From NCBI GenBank assembly GCA_024402475.1, contig JAKSTQ010000004.1:62001-126000 (forward strand): 64,000 nt of DNA, written 5' to 3'. Each line of letters begins with the position of its first letter. The first letter of the stretch is position 1. Below are positions 44,001-52,676 of this stretch, piece after piece. The translations under genes were made by a program, and so were the position numbers. This DNA is from Treponema sp. (GTDB lineage Bacteria; Spirochaetota; Spirochaetia; Treponematales; Treponemataceae). A model generated the notes under the pieces. It was not told the DNA's origin, made no database searches, and was given only the letters and a program-made list of their open reading frames with translations.

Positions 44001-45224
44001 ATGAATTATCAGGATGCAAAAGAAAAATTGGAGGCTGCAGGCCAGCTTCATGTGCTTAAATATTTTGATTCTTTGAATGATGCAGAAAAAAAAGATCTTC
44101 TTGATCAGATTGAACTTACAGATTTTTCTGTCCTTAAGGCAATCGGTGATAAGAGTGAACTGGTAAAAGGAAATATTACTCCTATTGATGCAATGGAACT
44201 TTCTGAAATTGCAGCGAATAAGGAAGCATTTACAGAAACTGGTCTTGAAGCAATCAGAGCTGGTAAAGTTGCTGCAGTTCTTCTTGCAGGAGGAATGGGA
44301 ACACGACTTGGATCAGATGATCCTAAAGGTATGTATAACATCGGCCTTACAAAAGAAGTTTTTATTTTCCAGCGCCTTATCGAAAATCTTATGGATGTTG
44401 TAAAGGTTGCAGGAAATCCTGTTCATCTTTTTGTAATGACAAGTGATAAAAATCATGACAAGACAGTAAGTTTTCTGGCACAGAAAAAATTCTTTGGATA
44501 CAACGCAGATTACGTTCACTTTTTCCGTCAGGAAATGGCGCCTGCTGCTGATTATAACGGTCTTGTTTACATGGAAGGTAAATCAAAGATTGCCAATTCT
44601 CCAAACGGAAACGGCGGCTGGTATTCTTCGATGGCAAAAAACGGAATGCTTGAAATCGTAAATAAAGAAGGCATTGAATGGCTTAACGTTTTTGCTGTTG
44701 ATAACGTTCTTCAGAGAATCTGTGATCCGTGCTTTGTAGGCGCAACAATTACAAGAAACTGCACAGTCGGTTCAAAGGTTGTACGAAAAGCCGCTCCAGA
44801 TGAAAAAGTCGGCGTAATGTGCCTTGAAAACGGCAGACCTTCAATTGTTGAATATTATGAACTTACACCGCAGATGATGAATCAGAAAAATGAAAAAGGT
44901 GATCCGGCTTATAACTTTGGCGTTATCCTCAACTATCTTTTCAAAGTATCTGAACTTAACAGAATCGCACAGAAAAAAATTCCTCTGCACATCGTAGAAA
45001 AGAAAATTCCTTACATGAACGATGCACAGGAATTCATCTCGCCGGAAAAACCAAACGGCTATAAATTTGAAAACCTTATTCTTGATATGATTAATCTCAT
45101 GGAAAGCTGTCTGCCTTATGAAGTTGTCCGTGAATATGAATTTGCTCCTATCAAAAATAAAGAAGGCGTTGATTCTGTGGAATCAGCCCGTGAACTTTGT
45201 AAGAAAAACGGAATTGAATTATGA
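44001..45224 (+). CDS. UAP1-like UDP-sugar pyrophosphorylase
   Basis: Nucleotidyltransferase of 407 residues that joins UTP to a sugar-1-phosphate, giving a UDP-sugar. The eukaryotic-type UDPGP family is shown by LLAGGMGTRLGSDDPKGMYNIG (94-115), the substrate loop SPNGNGGWY (195-203), and VDNVLQRICDPCFVGATI. These resemble UDP-N-acetylhexosamine pyrophosphorylase (UAP1/AGX) more than bacterial GlmU or GalU. It might make UDP-GlcNAc or UDP-glucose. It has a good GGAG site and overlaps pepF by 4 bp. Confidence 0.85.
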   Translation: MNYQDAKEKLEAAGQLHVLKYFDSLNDAEKKDLLDQIELTDFSVLKAIGDKSELVKGNITPIDAMELSEIAANKEAFTETGLEAIRAGKVAAVLLAGGMGTRLGSDDPKGMYNIGLTKEVFIFQRLIENLMDVVKVAGNPVHLFVMTSDKNHDKTVSFLAQKKFFGYNADYVHFFRQEMAPAADYNGLVYMEGKSKIANSPNGNGGWYSSMAKNGMLEIVNKEGIEWLNVFAVDNVLQRICDPCFVGATITRNCTVGSKVVRKAAPDEKVGVMCLENGRPSIVEYYELTPQMMNQKNEKGDPAYNFGVILNYLFKVSELNRIAQKKIPLHIVEKKIPYMNDAQEFISPEKPNGYKFENLILDMINLMESCLPYEVVREYEFAPIKNKEGVDSVESARELCKKNGIEL

Positions 45225-47011
45225 AAACTATACCATTAAGAAAAGACGTTCCCGCTAAAGACAAATGGGACTTAACATCACTTTTTAAAACAGACGAAGA
45301 CTGGGAAAAAGGTCTTGCTCAGATAGAAGCTGATACAGCAGAAGTTTTAAAATACGAAGGCAAACTTGCTGATTCAAAAGAATCACTTCTTGGTGCACTT
45401 AAAGCTTACGAAAAACTCTGGCTCAATGCAGAAATCGTTTCTAACTATGCAAGCCTCATGCACAACGCAGACGAAAGCGACCAGGAAGCTCTTGATAAAG
45501 AAGGAAGGGCAGAGATGGCAGTGGTAAAGGCATCAAGCCAGCTTGCTTTCTTTGACACACAGCTCATTGCAGTTCCTGATGACAAAATCAATGAATGGAT
45601 CAATACTCCTGAATTTGCAGATTACAGAATTTACATCCAGAAAGTTCTCTGGCAAAAACCCTATATTCTTTCAGAAAAAGAAGAACGCATTATGTCTTTG
45701 CAGAGTGAACCTTCTGGTACAGCTCACAAAACATTCAGCATTCTTGAAAACCTGGAACTGGATTTTGGAACAGTTAAAGTAAAAGGACAGAAGGTTCCGC
45801 TGACACCAACAACCTGGAGCCAGTTTATGCAGAATCCAAAACGTTCTGTCCGACGCAAGGCTTACCAGCAGTTCTATAATACTTTTGAAAAATGCCAGAA
45901 TACACTTGCAAGCCTTTATGCAGGTTCAGTTGCTCAGGATATTTTTGAAACCCGTGCACGCGGTTATAATTCAAGTCTCGAAAGGGCTCTTTACGGAAAT
46001 AAAGTTCCTGTAGAAGTTTACAAAAATCTTATTGATACAGTTCACAGGAATCTTCCGACACTTCACAGATATTACAGAGTTTTCCAGAAAGCTCTTGGTA
46101 CAAAAGATTTCCGTCATTATGACGTTTACATGCCACTGGTTAAAAAATGCAAGAAGCATACAACTTACGAAGAAGCAGTCGAAATCTGCCGCAATGCACT
46201 TGCTCCTCTTGGAAAAGAATATACAGATACTTTGTGCAACGGACTTTTAAATGGCTGGGCTGACCGTTATGAAAATAAAGGAAAGCGCAGCGGTGCATTC
46301 TCTTCCGGCTGTTATATTGGTTATCCGTACATTCTTCTTAACTATAAAGAAGATGTAATCCGCGATGTATTCACAATGGCTCACGAAGGCGGACACTCAA
46401 TGCACTCATGGTATTCGGTTCATAACAATCCGTTCATGCAGTACAATTACACAATTTTTGAAGCAGAAGTTGCATCTACATTCAACGAAGAACTTGTGTT
46501 CCAGTACCTTCTTAAGAATGCAAAATCAAAAGACGAAAAAGCTTATCTTCTTTCAATGAGGGCAGGAGACATTCTTGCAACACTTCACCGTCAGACAATG
46601 TTTGCAGAATTTGAACTTAAGACACACGAAGCTGTTGAAAACGGAACTCCATTGAATGCTCAGGTGTTGCGTAAAATTTACCGTGAACTTCTTGAACAGT
46701 ATTTTGGTCCTACAATGACATTCGAAAGCAACAGTGACATGGAAGGACTTAGAATTCCACATTTCTACAGCGCATTCTATGTTTACAAATATGCAACAGG
46801 CATTTCTGCTGCAATGGCACTTGCTGACCGTGTAACAAACGGCGGAGATGCAGAACGTGAAGATTATTTCAAGTTCCTGAAATCCGGCGGTTCCCGTTAT
46901 CCGATTGAATCTCTTAAAGTTGCAGGCGTAGACATGGCTTCAAGTGAACCTGTTCAGAAAGCCCTTGACCGTTTTGAACAGATTGTTGATGAACTTGAAA
47001 AGCTGTTATAG
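45221..47011 (+). CDS. pepF: oligoendopeptidase F (M3 metallopeptidase)
   Basis: Cytosolic zinc oligopeptidase of 596 residues. The zinc site is H388-E-G-G-H392 in TMAHEGGHSMHSW, followed by the third ligand Glu in FEAEVASTFNEE about 25 residues later. The N-terminal helical domain starts with DVPAKDKWDLTSLF, characteristic of PepF. The ATGA overlap with the preceding nucleotidyltransferase gene indicates coupled translation, though the two activities have no obvious link. A nested inverted repeat follows the stop. Confidence 0.93.
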   Translation: MKTIPLRKDVPAKDKWDLTSLFKTDEDWEKGLAQIEADTAEVLKYEGKLADSKESLLGALKAYEKLWLNAEIVSNYASLMHNADESDQEALDKEGRAEMAVVKASSQLAFFDTQLIAVPDDKINEWINTPEFADYRIYIQKVLWQKPYILSEKEERIMSLQSEPSGTAHKTFSILENLELDFGTVKVKGQKVPLTPTTWSQFMQNPKRSVRRKAYQQFYNTFEKCQNTLASLYAGSVAQDIFETRARGYNSSLERALYGNKVPVEVYKNLIDTVHRNLPTLHRYYRVFQKALGTKDFRHYDVYMPLVKKCKKHTTYEEAVEICRNALAPLGKEYTDTLCNGLLNGWADRYENKGKRSGAFSSGCYIGYPYILLNYKEDVIRDVFTMAHEGGHSMHSWYSVHNNPFMQYNYTIFEAEVASTFNEELVFQYLLKNAKSKDEKAYLLSMRAGDILATLHRQTMFAEFELKTHEAVENGTPLNAQVLRKIYRELLEQYFGPTMTFESNSDMEGLRIPHFYSAFYVYKYATGISAAMALADRVTNGGDAEREDYFKFLKSGGSRYPIESLKVAGVDMASSEPVQKALDRFEQIVDELEKLL

Positions 47012-47042
47012 TCTGCTGCAAGTTTTAATGGTTTTTACCGCA

Positions 47043-47090
47043 ACTGAAACTTTTTAAAAGCCGTCATGACGATTTTGCTAAAGTTTCAGT
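47043..47090. other. nested inverted repeat between pepF and the deaminase gene
   Basis: ACTGAAACTTT (47043-47053) pairs perfectly with AAAGTTTCAGT (47080-47090), and the loop holds the perfect palindrome CGTCATGACG (47062-47071). No T-run follows, so it is either a weak terminator or a regulatory site ahead of the deaminase gene. Confidence 0.5.
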
Positions 47091-47129
47091 CATTTTCTGC
47101 CGATAGTTAAAAAAGAGGAATATAATTTT

Positions 47130-48173
47130 ATGAAAAAATCGGAGTTTTTTACTTTACTAAAAAAAGTTCCTAAAGCCGAACTTCATGTGCATCTTGAGGC
47201 CGTAATCTCTATGAATACCGTTAAAAAGCTTTATAAAAAGCGTTTTGGCGTGGCTATGCCTAAAGAAGAACAGAATTCCCTTTTTGAATATGATGATCTT
47301 AAGGGCTTTATCGGTGCATTCCTCAAAGTTCAGGATCTGTTTACTGAAGTTTCCGATTTTGACCTTGTATTCTCTGATTTTGAAAAATACCTGGTAGAAA
47401 ATAATATCGTTTATACAGAAGCTTTCTTTGCTCCGTCTGCATTCCTCAAAAAGGGATTTGCCTACAAAGATATGGTAGAAAACTTCTCAAAAAATATTAA
47501 ACGCATCAAAAAAGAACAGAAAATTACTATTAAACTGCTTGTTGATGTGAGCCGTACTTTTGGTACAGAAAACGCTCAGGCAAATTATGATATTTTCCGT
47601 GCCGTTCCTTGTGCTGACATAATTGGAATTGGTCTTGGCGGTGATGAAGTAAAAGGACCTTGCAAACTTTTTAAGACTGTTTTTGATCAGGCACACAAAG
47701 AAGGCTATCACGCTGTAGCTCATGCCGGAGAAGCCGTTGGCCCGGAATCTGTATGGGATGCAGTTGATATTCTTTCAAGTGAACGCATTGGTCACGGAAT
47801 TACTTCAATTCAGGATGAAAAACTTATCGAACATCTTATCGAAAAAAATATTCCTCTTGAAGTTTGCCCTACAAGTAACGTATTTACAAAGCAGTATGTA
47901 AAATGCATGGAAGAACATCCGGTCAGACAGCTTTTTGATAAAGGCGTAAAGGTTACAATCGGTTCAGATGATCCTGTGTTCTTTAAAACAACTCTTCTTG
48001 AAGAATACTGGAATCTTTACAGCAAACTTAACTTTAAGATTGCAGAAATCCAGCAGCTTTTGTGCAACAGCTTTACTTCTTCATTCCTTGATGACAAAAA
48101 GAAAGTTTCGTTTGTATCAAAGGTAAAGAAGGCCGTTAAAGATAATCTTGTTCTCCAGCCGGAACTTTTTTAG
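47130..48173 (+). CDS. adenosine deaminase family protein
   Basis: Zinc aminohydrolase of purine salvage, 347 residues. Metal ligands and catalytic residues are visible as HVHLE (His19, His21), HAGEAVGP (proton-donor Glu), ERIGHG, and GSDDPVFF near residue 285. These fit adenosine deaminase (adenosine to inosine); adenine or a related deaminase is a less likely alternative, since the family is hard to subdivide by eye. A GAGG ribosome binding site is present. It is the last gene before a terminator. Confidence 0.85.
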   Translation: MKKSEFFTLLKKVPKAELHVHLEAVISMNTVKKLYKKRFGVAMPKEEQNSLFEYDDLKGFIGAFLKVQDLFTEVSDFDLVFSDFEKYLVENNIVYTEAFFAPSAFLKKGFAYKDMVENFSKNIKRIKKEQKITIKLLVDVSRTFGTENAQANYDIFRAVPCADIIGIGLGGDEVKGPCKLFKTVFDQAHKEGYHAVAHAGEAVGPESVWDAVDILSSERIGHGITSIQDEKLIEHLIEKNIPLEVCPTSNVFTKQYVKCMEEHPVRQLFDKGVKVTIGSDDPVFFKTTLLEEYWNLYSKLNFKIAEIQQLLCNSFTSSFLDDKKKVSFVSKVKKAVKDNLVLQPELF

Positions 48174-48197
48174 TCTGCTGCCTTGAATTGATTTTAG

Positions 48198-48232
48198 AAG
48201 TCAGAACACATAAGCTGTTCTGACTTTTTTTT
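48198..48232 (+). terminator. rho-independent terminator
   Basis: AAGTCAGAACA (48198-48208) pairs with TGTTCTGACTT (48216-48226), followed by a T-run. It ends the mnmG-to-deaminase stretch. Confidence 0.88.
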
Positions 48233-48289
48233 ATTGTATAACCTGCATTACTTGTTATACCTTGCTGAATTTGTTATTATAGAGGAATT

Positions 48290-49597
48290 ATGAAACGCTT
48301 TAGATCACTTTTTATTGTTTTGATTGCAGCCCTTACCGGCTTTTCATCGTGTTCCCGTTCATTGGGTTATTCAGTACTTTTGTGGGACCTTCCTGAAAAA
48401 AACATTCAGGACGGCGCTATCGTAAAGGTTCTGCTTAAATCTAATATCAGTCGTGTTTATATCGTTCAGTCACTGGAAACAAAAGAAAAAGTTGAAGTTC
48501 CATTGTGGCAGATTACAGAACCTTCTTCAAAAAGAAAGGCAGTTAAAAAAGCCCAGGAATATGCAGAATATCAGCATCAGTATGGACGCATTAAAGTTGA
48601 CGGTCTTCCTGTCCGCAAGGAACCTGTAAATACAGCAAAACAGGTTTATCGTCTGCATCAGGATGAAATCGTAAAACTTCTTTATAAAGGTGAAGGTCAG
48701 GACGTTATGGTTGGCCGCAACCAGAAACTCGAAGGTGACTGGCTTTGTGTTCTTACAGAAGGCGGAACTCAGGGATGGTGTTTCTCTTACAACCTTACAA
48801 TGTTCACAACTGGAGAAGGCGGAGAAGTTACAGGTGGAGAAGTTAAGCAGGAAGAATCTACCAACGAAGATACTATGATGGAACAGATTCTTAATGCAAA
48901 ATGGTATCCTGAAAGTTACATCAAACAGGTTAAAGACGGCATGATCGATCTTGAAACAATGAAAGTTTCTTACGGATTTGATACAGGTATCACTTCTGGT
49001 AAAGTAACTGTAAATGTTCCGGATAAATTCCATACAGCAAAATATAATGGTGCAGAAAAACTTCGCAGCGGTGTTTACGCTCTTACTGATACACCATTCC
49101 AGATTATCGTAAGAAATCCTAACTTCATCGTAGTAAACTATACACGCGGTGATACTCAGGAAGCATACAACTTTGTTACAATGCCAGAAGACCAGAACTT
49201 CATTAAAATTATCGAAAAAGAACGCGGTCGCCGTGCAGGTCTTATTTCTAAGCTTTACAATGTTGCTTCATTCAACAGCGAAAACTATGGTTCACTTGTA
49301 ATCAATAAAGGACAGACTTTCACATGGACAAACTTTGGACTCCTCGTTCCTTCTGTAATTCCAGAAGGTGCTGCTGGCCGTGGTAAAGTTTCAATGAAAT
49401 ATCTTATTGACAAGAGCCTTCAGGGCCGTTATGACGGTTGTCTTACTTTCGTATTTGACGGTTCAAAGAAAGAAGTAAACTTCCTTTACAAACTGGGTGA
49501 TGGTCTTAACATGGAATCTATCGATGCACTTTGTATCACAGATAATATTGTTAAGTCACGCAGTACAAGCCCTACTGTAATGTACTTTTCAAAATAA
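48290..49597 (+). CDS. SH3-domain lipoprotein, function unknown
   Basis: 435 residues with a lipoprotein signal peptide (lipobox FSSC, Cys21). Residues about 100-170 form a bacterial SH3 domain (GLPVRKEPVNTAKQVYRLHQDE, ending GDWLCVLTEGGTQGWCF), usually binding peptidoglycan or peptides. The rest is beta-rich without a known motif. A GAGG ribosome binding site precedes the ATG. It is followed after 18 nt by an ABC-F gene. It is likely anchored in the envelope and turned to the cell wall. Confidence 0.72.
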   Translation: MKRFRSLFIVLIAALTGFSSCSRSLGYSVLLWDLPEKNIQDGAIVKVLLKSNISRVYIVQSLETKEKVEVPLWQITEPSSKRKAVKKAQEYAEYQHQYGRIKVDGLPVRKEPVNTAKQVYRLHQDEIVKLLYKGEGQDVMVGRNQKLEGDWLCVLTEGGTQGWCFSYNLTMFTTGEGGEVTGGEVKQEESTNEDTMMEQILNAKWYPESYIKQVKDGMIDLETMKVSYGFDTGITSGKVTVNVPDKFHTAKYNGAEKLRSGVYALTDTPFQIIVRNPNFIVVNYTRGDTQEAYNFVTMPEDQNFIKIIEKERGRRAGLISKLYNVASFNSENYGSLVINKGQTFTWTNFGLLVPSVIPEGAAGRGKVSMKYLIDKSLQGRYDGCLTFVFDGSKKEVNFLYKLGDGLNMESIDALCITDNIVKSRSTSPTVMYFSK

Positions 49598-49615
49598 AAA
49601 CGATAAGGAAATATA

Positions 49616-51568
49616 ATGGCTTTTGTACAGTTTTCGCAGGTAAGCCTTGCATTCGCTGACAGGGATATTCTTAAAAATGTAAGTGTTAATCTTGCAACTG
49701 GTTCAAAAGTCGCTCTTACTGGTGCCAATGGTACCGGCAAGTCTACACTTATCAAAATTATGGCCGGACTTATGGAGCCTGACAGCGGTGAGCGTATCTG
49801 CCAGAAAGATACACGCATTGCATATCTTCCTCAGTCTGGTCTTACCCATCAGGGCTGTTCACTTCTGGAAGAAGCCGATAAAGCGTTTGAATACGGATAC
49901 GAAATCCAGAACGAAATTGATTCAATCGGTGAACAGCTCAAATCTAATCCTTCAAATACAGATTATCTTCTTGAACGCCATGCAGCTCTTCTTGCAAAAC
50001 TTGAAAATTCAGGCTGGTACAGAAGACAGGCTCTTGCTGAATCTGTACTCATAGGTCTTGGTTTTTCAAGAGAAGATTTTTCAAAACAGACTCAGGAATT
50101 TTCCGGCGGATGGCAGATGCGTATTGCTCTTGCAAAAGCATTGATGCAGGGTCCTGATATTCTTTTGCTCGACGAACCTACAAACTATCTTGATATCGAA
50201 GCCCGCAACTGGCTTGAAGTTTTCCTTAAAAATTTTGCAGGCGGATTTCTGCTTGTAAGTCACGACCGTTATTTTCTTGATGTTACAGTTAACGAAGTTT
50301 ACGAACTTTTTAACGGTGAACTTAAATGCTATCCTGGAAACTATACTCATTACGAAAAAGTCCGCGAAGTTGAACTTGAATCGCTGATGAAGGCTTACGA
50401 AGAACAGCAGAAAGAAATTCAGCACCTTGAAGATTTTATCCGCCGTTTTGGTTATAAGGCAACAAAGGCAGCTCAGGCCCAGGAACGCCAGAAGCAGCTT
50501 GATAAAATTGTCAGAATTGAAATTCCTGAAACACTTAAAAAGATTCATTTTACTTTTCCGCCTGCGCCTCATTCCGGGCAGATTGTATGCCGCTGTTCAG
50601 ATATCGTAAAAAGTTATGATGGTAGCCGCAATGTTCTTGATAAACTTGAACTGCTGCTTGAAAAAGGTGAGCGGCTTGTTGTTGCAGGTCATAACGGTGC
50701 AGGTAAGACAACTCTGTTAAAAATCCTTGCAGGCGTGGACAAAAATTTTACCGGTAAAATTGAACTTGGATCCGGCGTTCAGATTGGATACTTTTCTCAG
50801 GATAATGCAGAAACAATCTGCGGTAAACAAAGCATTATTGATTACATTGAATCCATTGCGCCTCTTGAACTGATTCCAAAAGTGCGTGACATGCTTGGTG
50901 CTTTCTTGTTCCGTGGAGATGATGTAAATAAAACTCTCGATGTTTTAAGCGGTGGTGAAAAAACTCGCGTTGCTTTGCTGCAGCTTCTTCTTCGTCCTGT
51001 AAACCTTCTGATTCTTGACGAACCTACAAACCACCTTGATATGCATTCCAAAGATGTTCTCTTAAAAGCCCTCAAGGATTTTGGCGGAACAGTAATTTTT
51101 GTAAGCCATGACCGCGGATTCATTCAGGGACTTGCAACCCGCGTTCTTGAACTTAAGCCGGGATCGTTCCGTAATTTTGTGGGCGACTATGAATATTACA
51201 TGGAACGCGTTGCAGCAGAAGAAGCTGGCACTGTAGGTGATTTTACTTTTGCGACAAAAGCACAGAGTGCTCAACCCAGACAGAATACTCCAGTATCCGG
51301 TGATACAGAAAAAAGTGCAGGTGCTTTAAGCTGGGAAGAAGAAAAGCGCATTGCTGCTGAAAAACGCAAGAAAGAAAAAGCAATCGAAAAAGTCGAAAAC
51401 GATATTGCAAAATTGGAAGATGAAATAAAGGCTTTGCAGGAACAGATGGGTAATCCAGAAGTTTATTCCAATGGAGAAAAAGCAAAAGCAGTTCAGTCTC
51501 AGATTTCTGCAAAAGAAGAAGAACTTGAAAAACTCAATTCACAGTGGGAAGAACTTGTCAGCGAATAA
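49616..51568 (+). CDS. ABC-F family ATPase (Uup/YdiF type)
   Basis: Soluble 650-residue protein with two ABC domains and no membrane segment. Walker A motifs are TGANGTGKST (35-44) and AGHNGAGKTT; signatures are FSGGWQMR and LSGGEKTR; both Walker B sites end in LLDEPTN. The inter-domain linker (EEQQKEIQHLEDFIRRFGYKA) is the P-site tRNA-interaction motif, and a C-terminal coiled coil is present. ABC-F proteins act on the ribosome E site; the Uup/YdiF type is favoured by the C-terminal coil. Antibiotic protection is possible but not shown. The stop overlaps the next gene's TTG start. Confidence 0.9.
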   Translation: MAFVQFSQVSLAFADRDILKNVSVNLATGSKVALTGANGTGKSTLIKIMAGLMEPDSGERICQKDTRIAYLPQSGLTHQGCSLLEEADKAFEYGYEIQNEIDSIGEQLKSNPSNTDYLLERHAALLAKLENSGWYRRQALAESVLIGLGFSREDFSKQTQEFSGGWQMRIALAKALMQGPDILLLDEPTNYLDIEARNWLEVFLKNFAGGFLLVSHDRYFLDVTVNEVYELFNGELKCYPGNYTHYEKVREVELESLMKAYEEQQKEIQHLEDFIRRFGYKATKAAQAQERQKQLDKIVRIEIPETLKKIHFTFPPAPHSGQIVCRCSDIVKSYDGSRNVLDKLELLLEKGERLVVAGHNGAGKTTLLKILAGVDKNFTGKIELGSGVQIGYFSQDNAETICGKQSIIDYIESIAPLELIPKVRDMLGAFLFRGDDVNKTLDVLSGGEKTRVALLQLLLRPVNLLILDEPTNHLDMHSKDVLLKALKDFGGTVIFVSHDRGFIQGLATRVLELKPGSFRNFVGDYEYYMERVAAEEAGTVGDFTFATKAQSAQPRQNTPVSGDTEKSAGALSWEEEKRIAAEKRKKEKAIEKVENDIAKLEDEIKALQEQMGNPEVYSNGEKAKAVQSQISAKEEELEKLNSQWEELVSE

Positions 51569-52463
51569 AGCTTATTTCCATCTGCCAGGCCTTTTTGAAT
51601 TCTACGAATTATACGAAAAATTCCTTCCGCTTTTTTTTGATCACAAAGAATATTTTTATGACTGGTGTGATATCGGTTCAATTTACGGTGCGCCCGGAGA
51701 CTGCCTGTGGGGTGGCGGAAGAACAGGTTTTGGCCGCAGTGACATTAATTTAAAAGTTCTGGAACTGGTCAATAAATATAATATTTCTGCCCGCCTTACA
51801 TTCAGTAATTCACTTTTACAAAAAGAACATCTTTCAGATTCTCAGTGCAATAAACTGTGTTCAATGTTTTTTGATGCTGGCTTAAACGGTCTGCATGGCG
51901 TTATCGTTCACAGCGAACTGTTACTGGACTATCTTAAAGAAAATTATCCTGATGCGTATTTTGTTTCTTCTACCACAAAAGTCATAACAAAAACTGATCT
52001 GCTTTTAGAAGAAGCTTTTCGTAAAGACTTTAAGTTTGTTGTTCCGGATTTCAGGTTCAACAGGGACTTTGATTTTCTTGAGAAAATTCCTTGTGATATC
52101 CGCAGTAAGTTCGAGTTTTTGTGTAACGAGTGCTGCTGGTTTGAATGCCCTGTGCGAAAAGAGTGTTACCGCAATGTAAGTGCAAAAGTTTTAGGAATGG
52201 ATGTTCCTGACCATAAATGCCTGAGTCCTGAAAGCGAAAAAGGTTATGTGTTTTCCCGGGCAATGCAAAGTAAAGCATTTATAAGTGCCTGCGATATCCG
52301 TGATATTTATCTTCCTAAGGGTTTTGAAAATTTTAAGATTGAAGGCCGCAGTCTTGGGAGTGCACTTGTTCTGGAATTCCTTCTTTACTATATGGTAAAA
52401 CCTGAATTCCAGCTGAATGTCCGCGAAGCGATTTATCTTGATAATTCGCTGGATTTGTTCTAA
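51555..52463 (+). CDS. U32-peptidase-like protein with Cys cluster
   Basis: About 302 residues that resemble the TIM-barrel of U32 (PrtC/TrhP/UbiU-like) proteins: RLTFSNSLLQ, GLHGVIVHSELLLDYLKENYPDAYFVSSTTK, and a Cys cluster CNECCWFECPVRKECY (near 195-210), a plausible Fe-S site. The U32 link is moderate and by eye. The only starts ahead of the conserved region are a TTG at 51555, inside the end of the ABC-F gene with GGGAAG just before it, or an ATG far upstream in the ABC-F reading region (51471), which is rejected. Function is uncertain. Confidence 0.6.
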   Translation: MSANKAYFHLPGLFEFYELYEKFLPLFFDHKEYFYDWCDIGSIYGAPGDCLWGGGRTGFGRSDINLKVLELVNKYNISARLTFSNSLLQKEHLSDSQCNKLCSMFFDAGLNGLHGVIVHSELLLDYLKENYPDAYFVSSTTKVITKTDLLLEEAFRKDFKFVVPDFRFNRDFDFLEKIPCDIRSKFEFLCNECCWFECPVRKECYRNVSAKVLGMDVPDHKCLSPESEKGYVFSRAMQSKAFISACDIRDIYLPKGFENFKIEGRSLGSALVLEFLLYYMVKPEFQLNVREAIYLDNSLDLF

Positions 52464-52630
52464 AAAGTTTATTTTTTTGTGAGAATTCTTTGAGAAACAG
52501 TGAATTTCCCACGAATTGGATTCATATTTAATTCTAAAAAAATATGAGAAAATTATCAAAAATATACTATATTAACTTTCTTAAACCCGTTAGAATAAGA
52601 TTATTGACAAAATAAACAATGTTGTCGCTT

Positions 52631-52644
52631 GCGGAAATTTCCGC
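52631..52644. promoter_or_regulatory. perfect 14-bp palindrome ahead of the second GH94 gene
   Basis: GCGGAAATTTCCGC is a perfect palindrome 33 nt before the ATG at 52677. It lies between a weak TTGTCG (52622-52627) and a TATAAA-like box (52648-52653), and downstream of a clear TTGACA (52604-52609) that lacks a -10 at normal spacing. A repressor or activator site is inferred. Confidence 0.5.
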
Positions 52645-52676
52645 TTGTATAAAAAGAGATGAGGTAAGCAAAAAAA

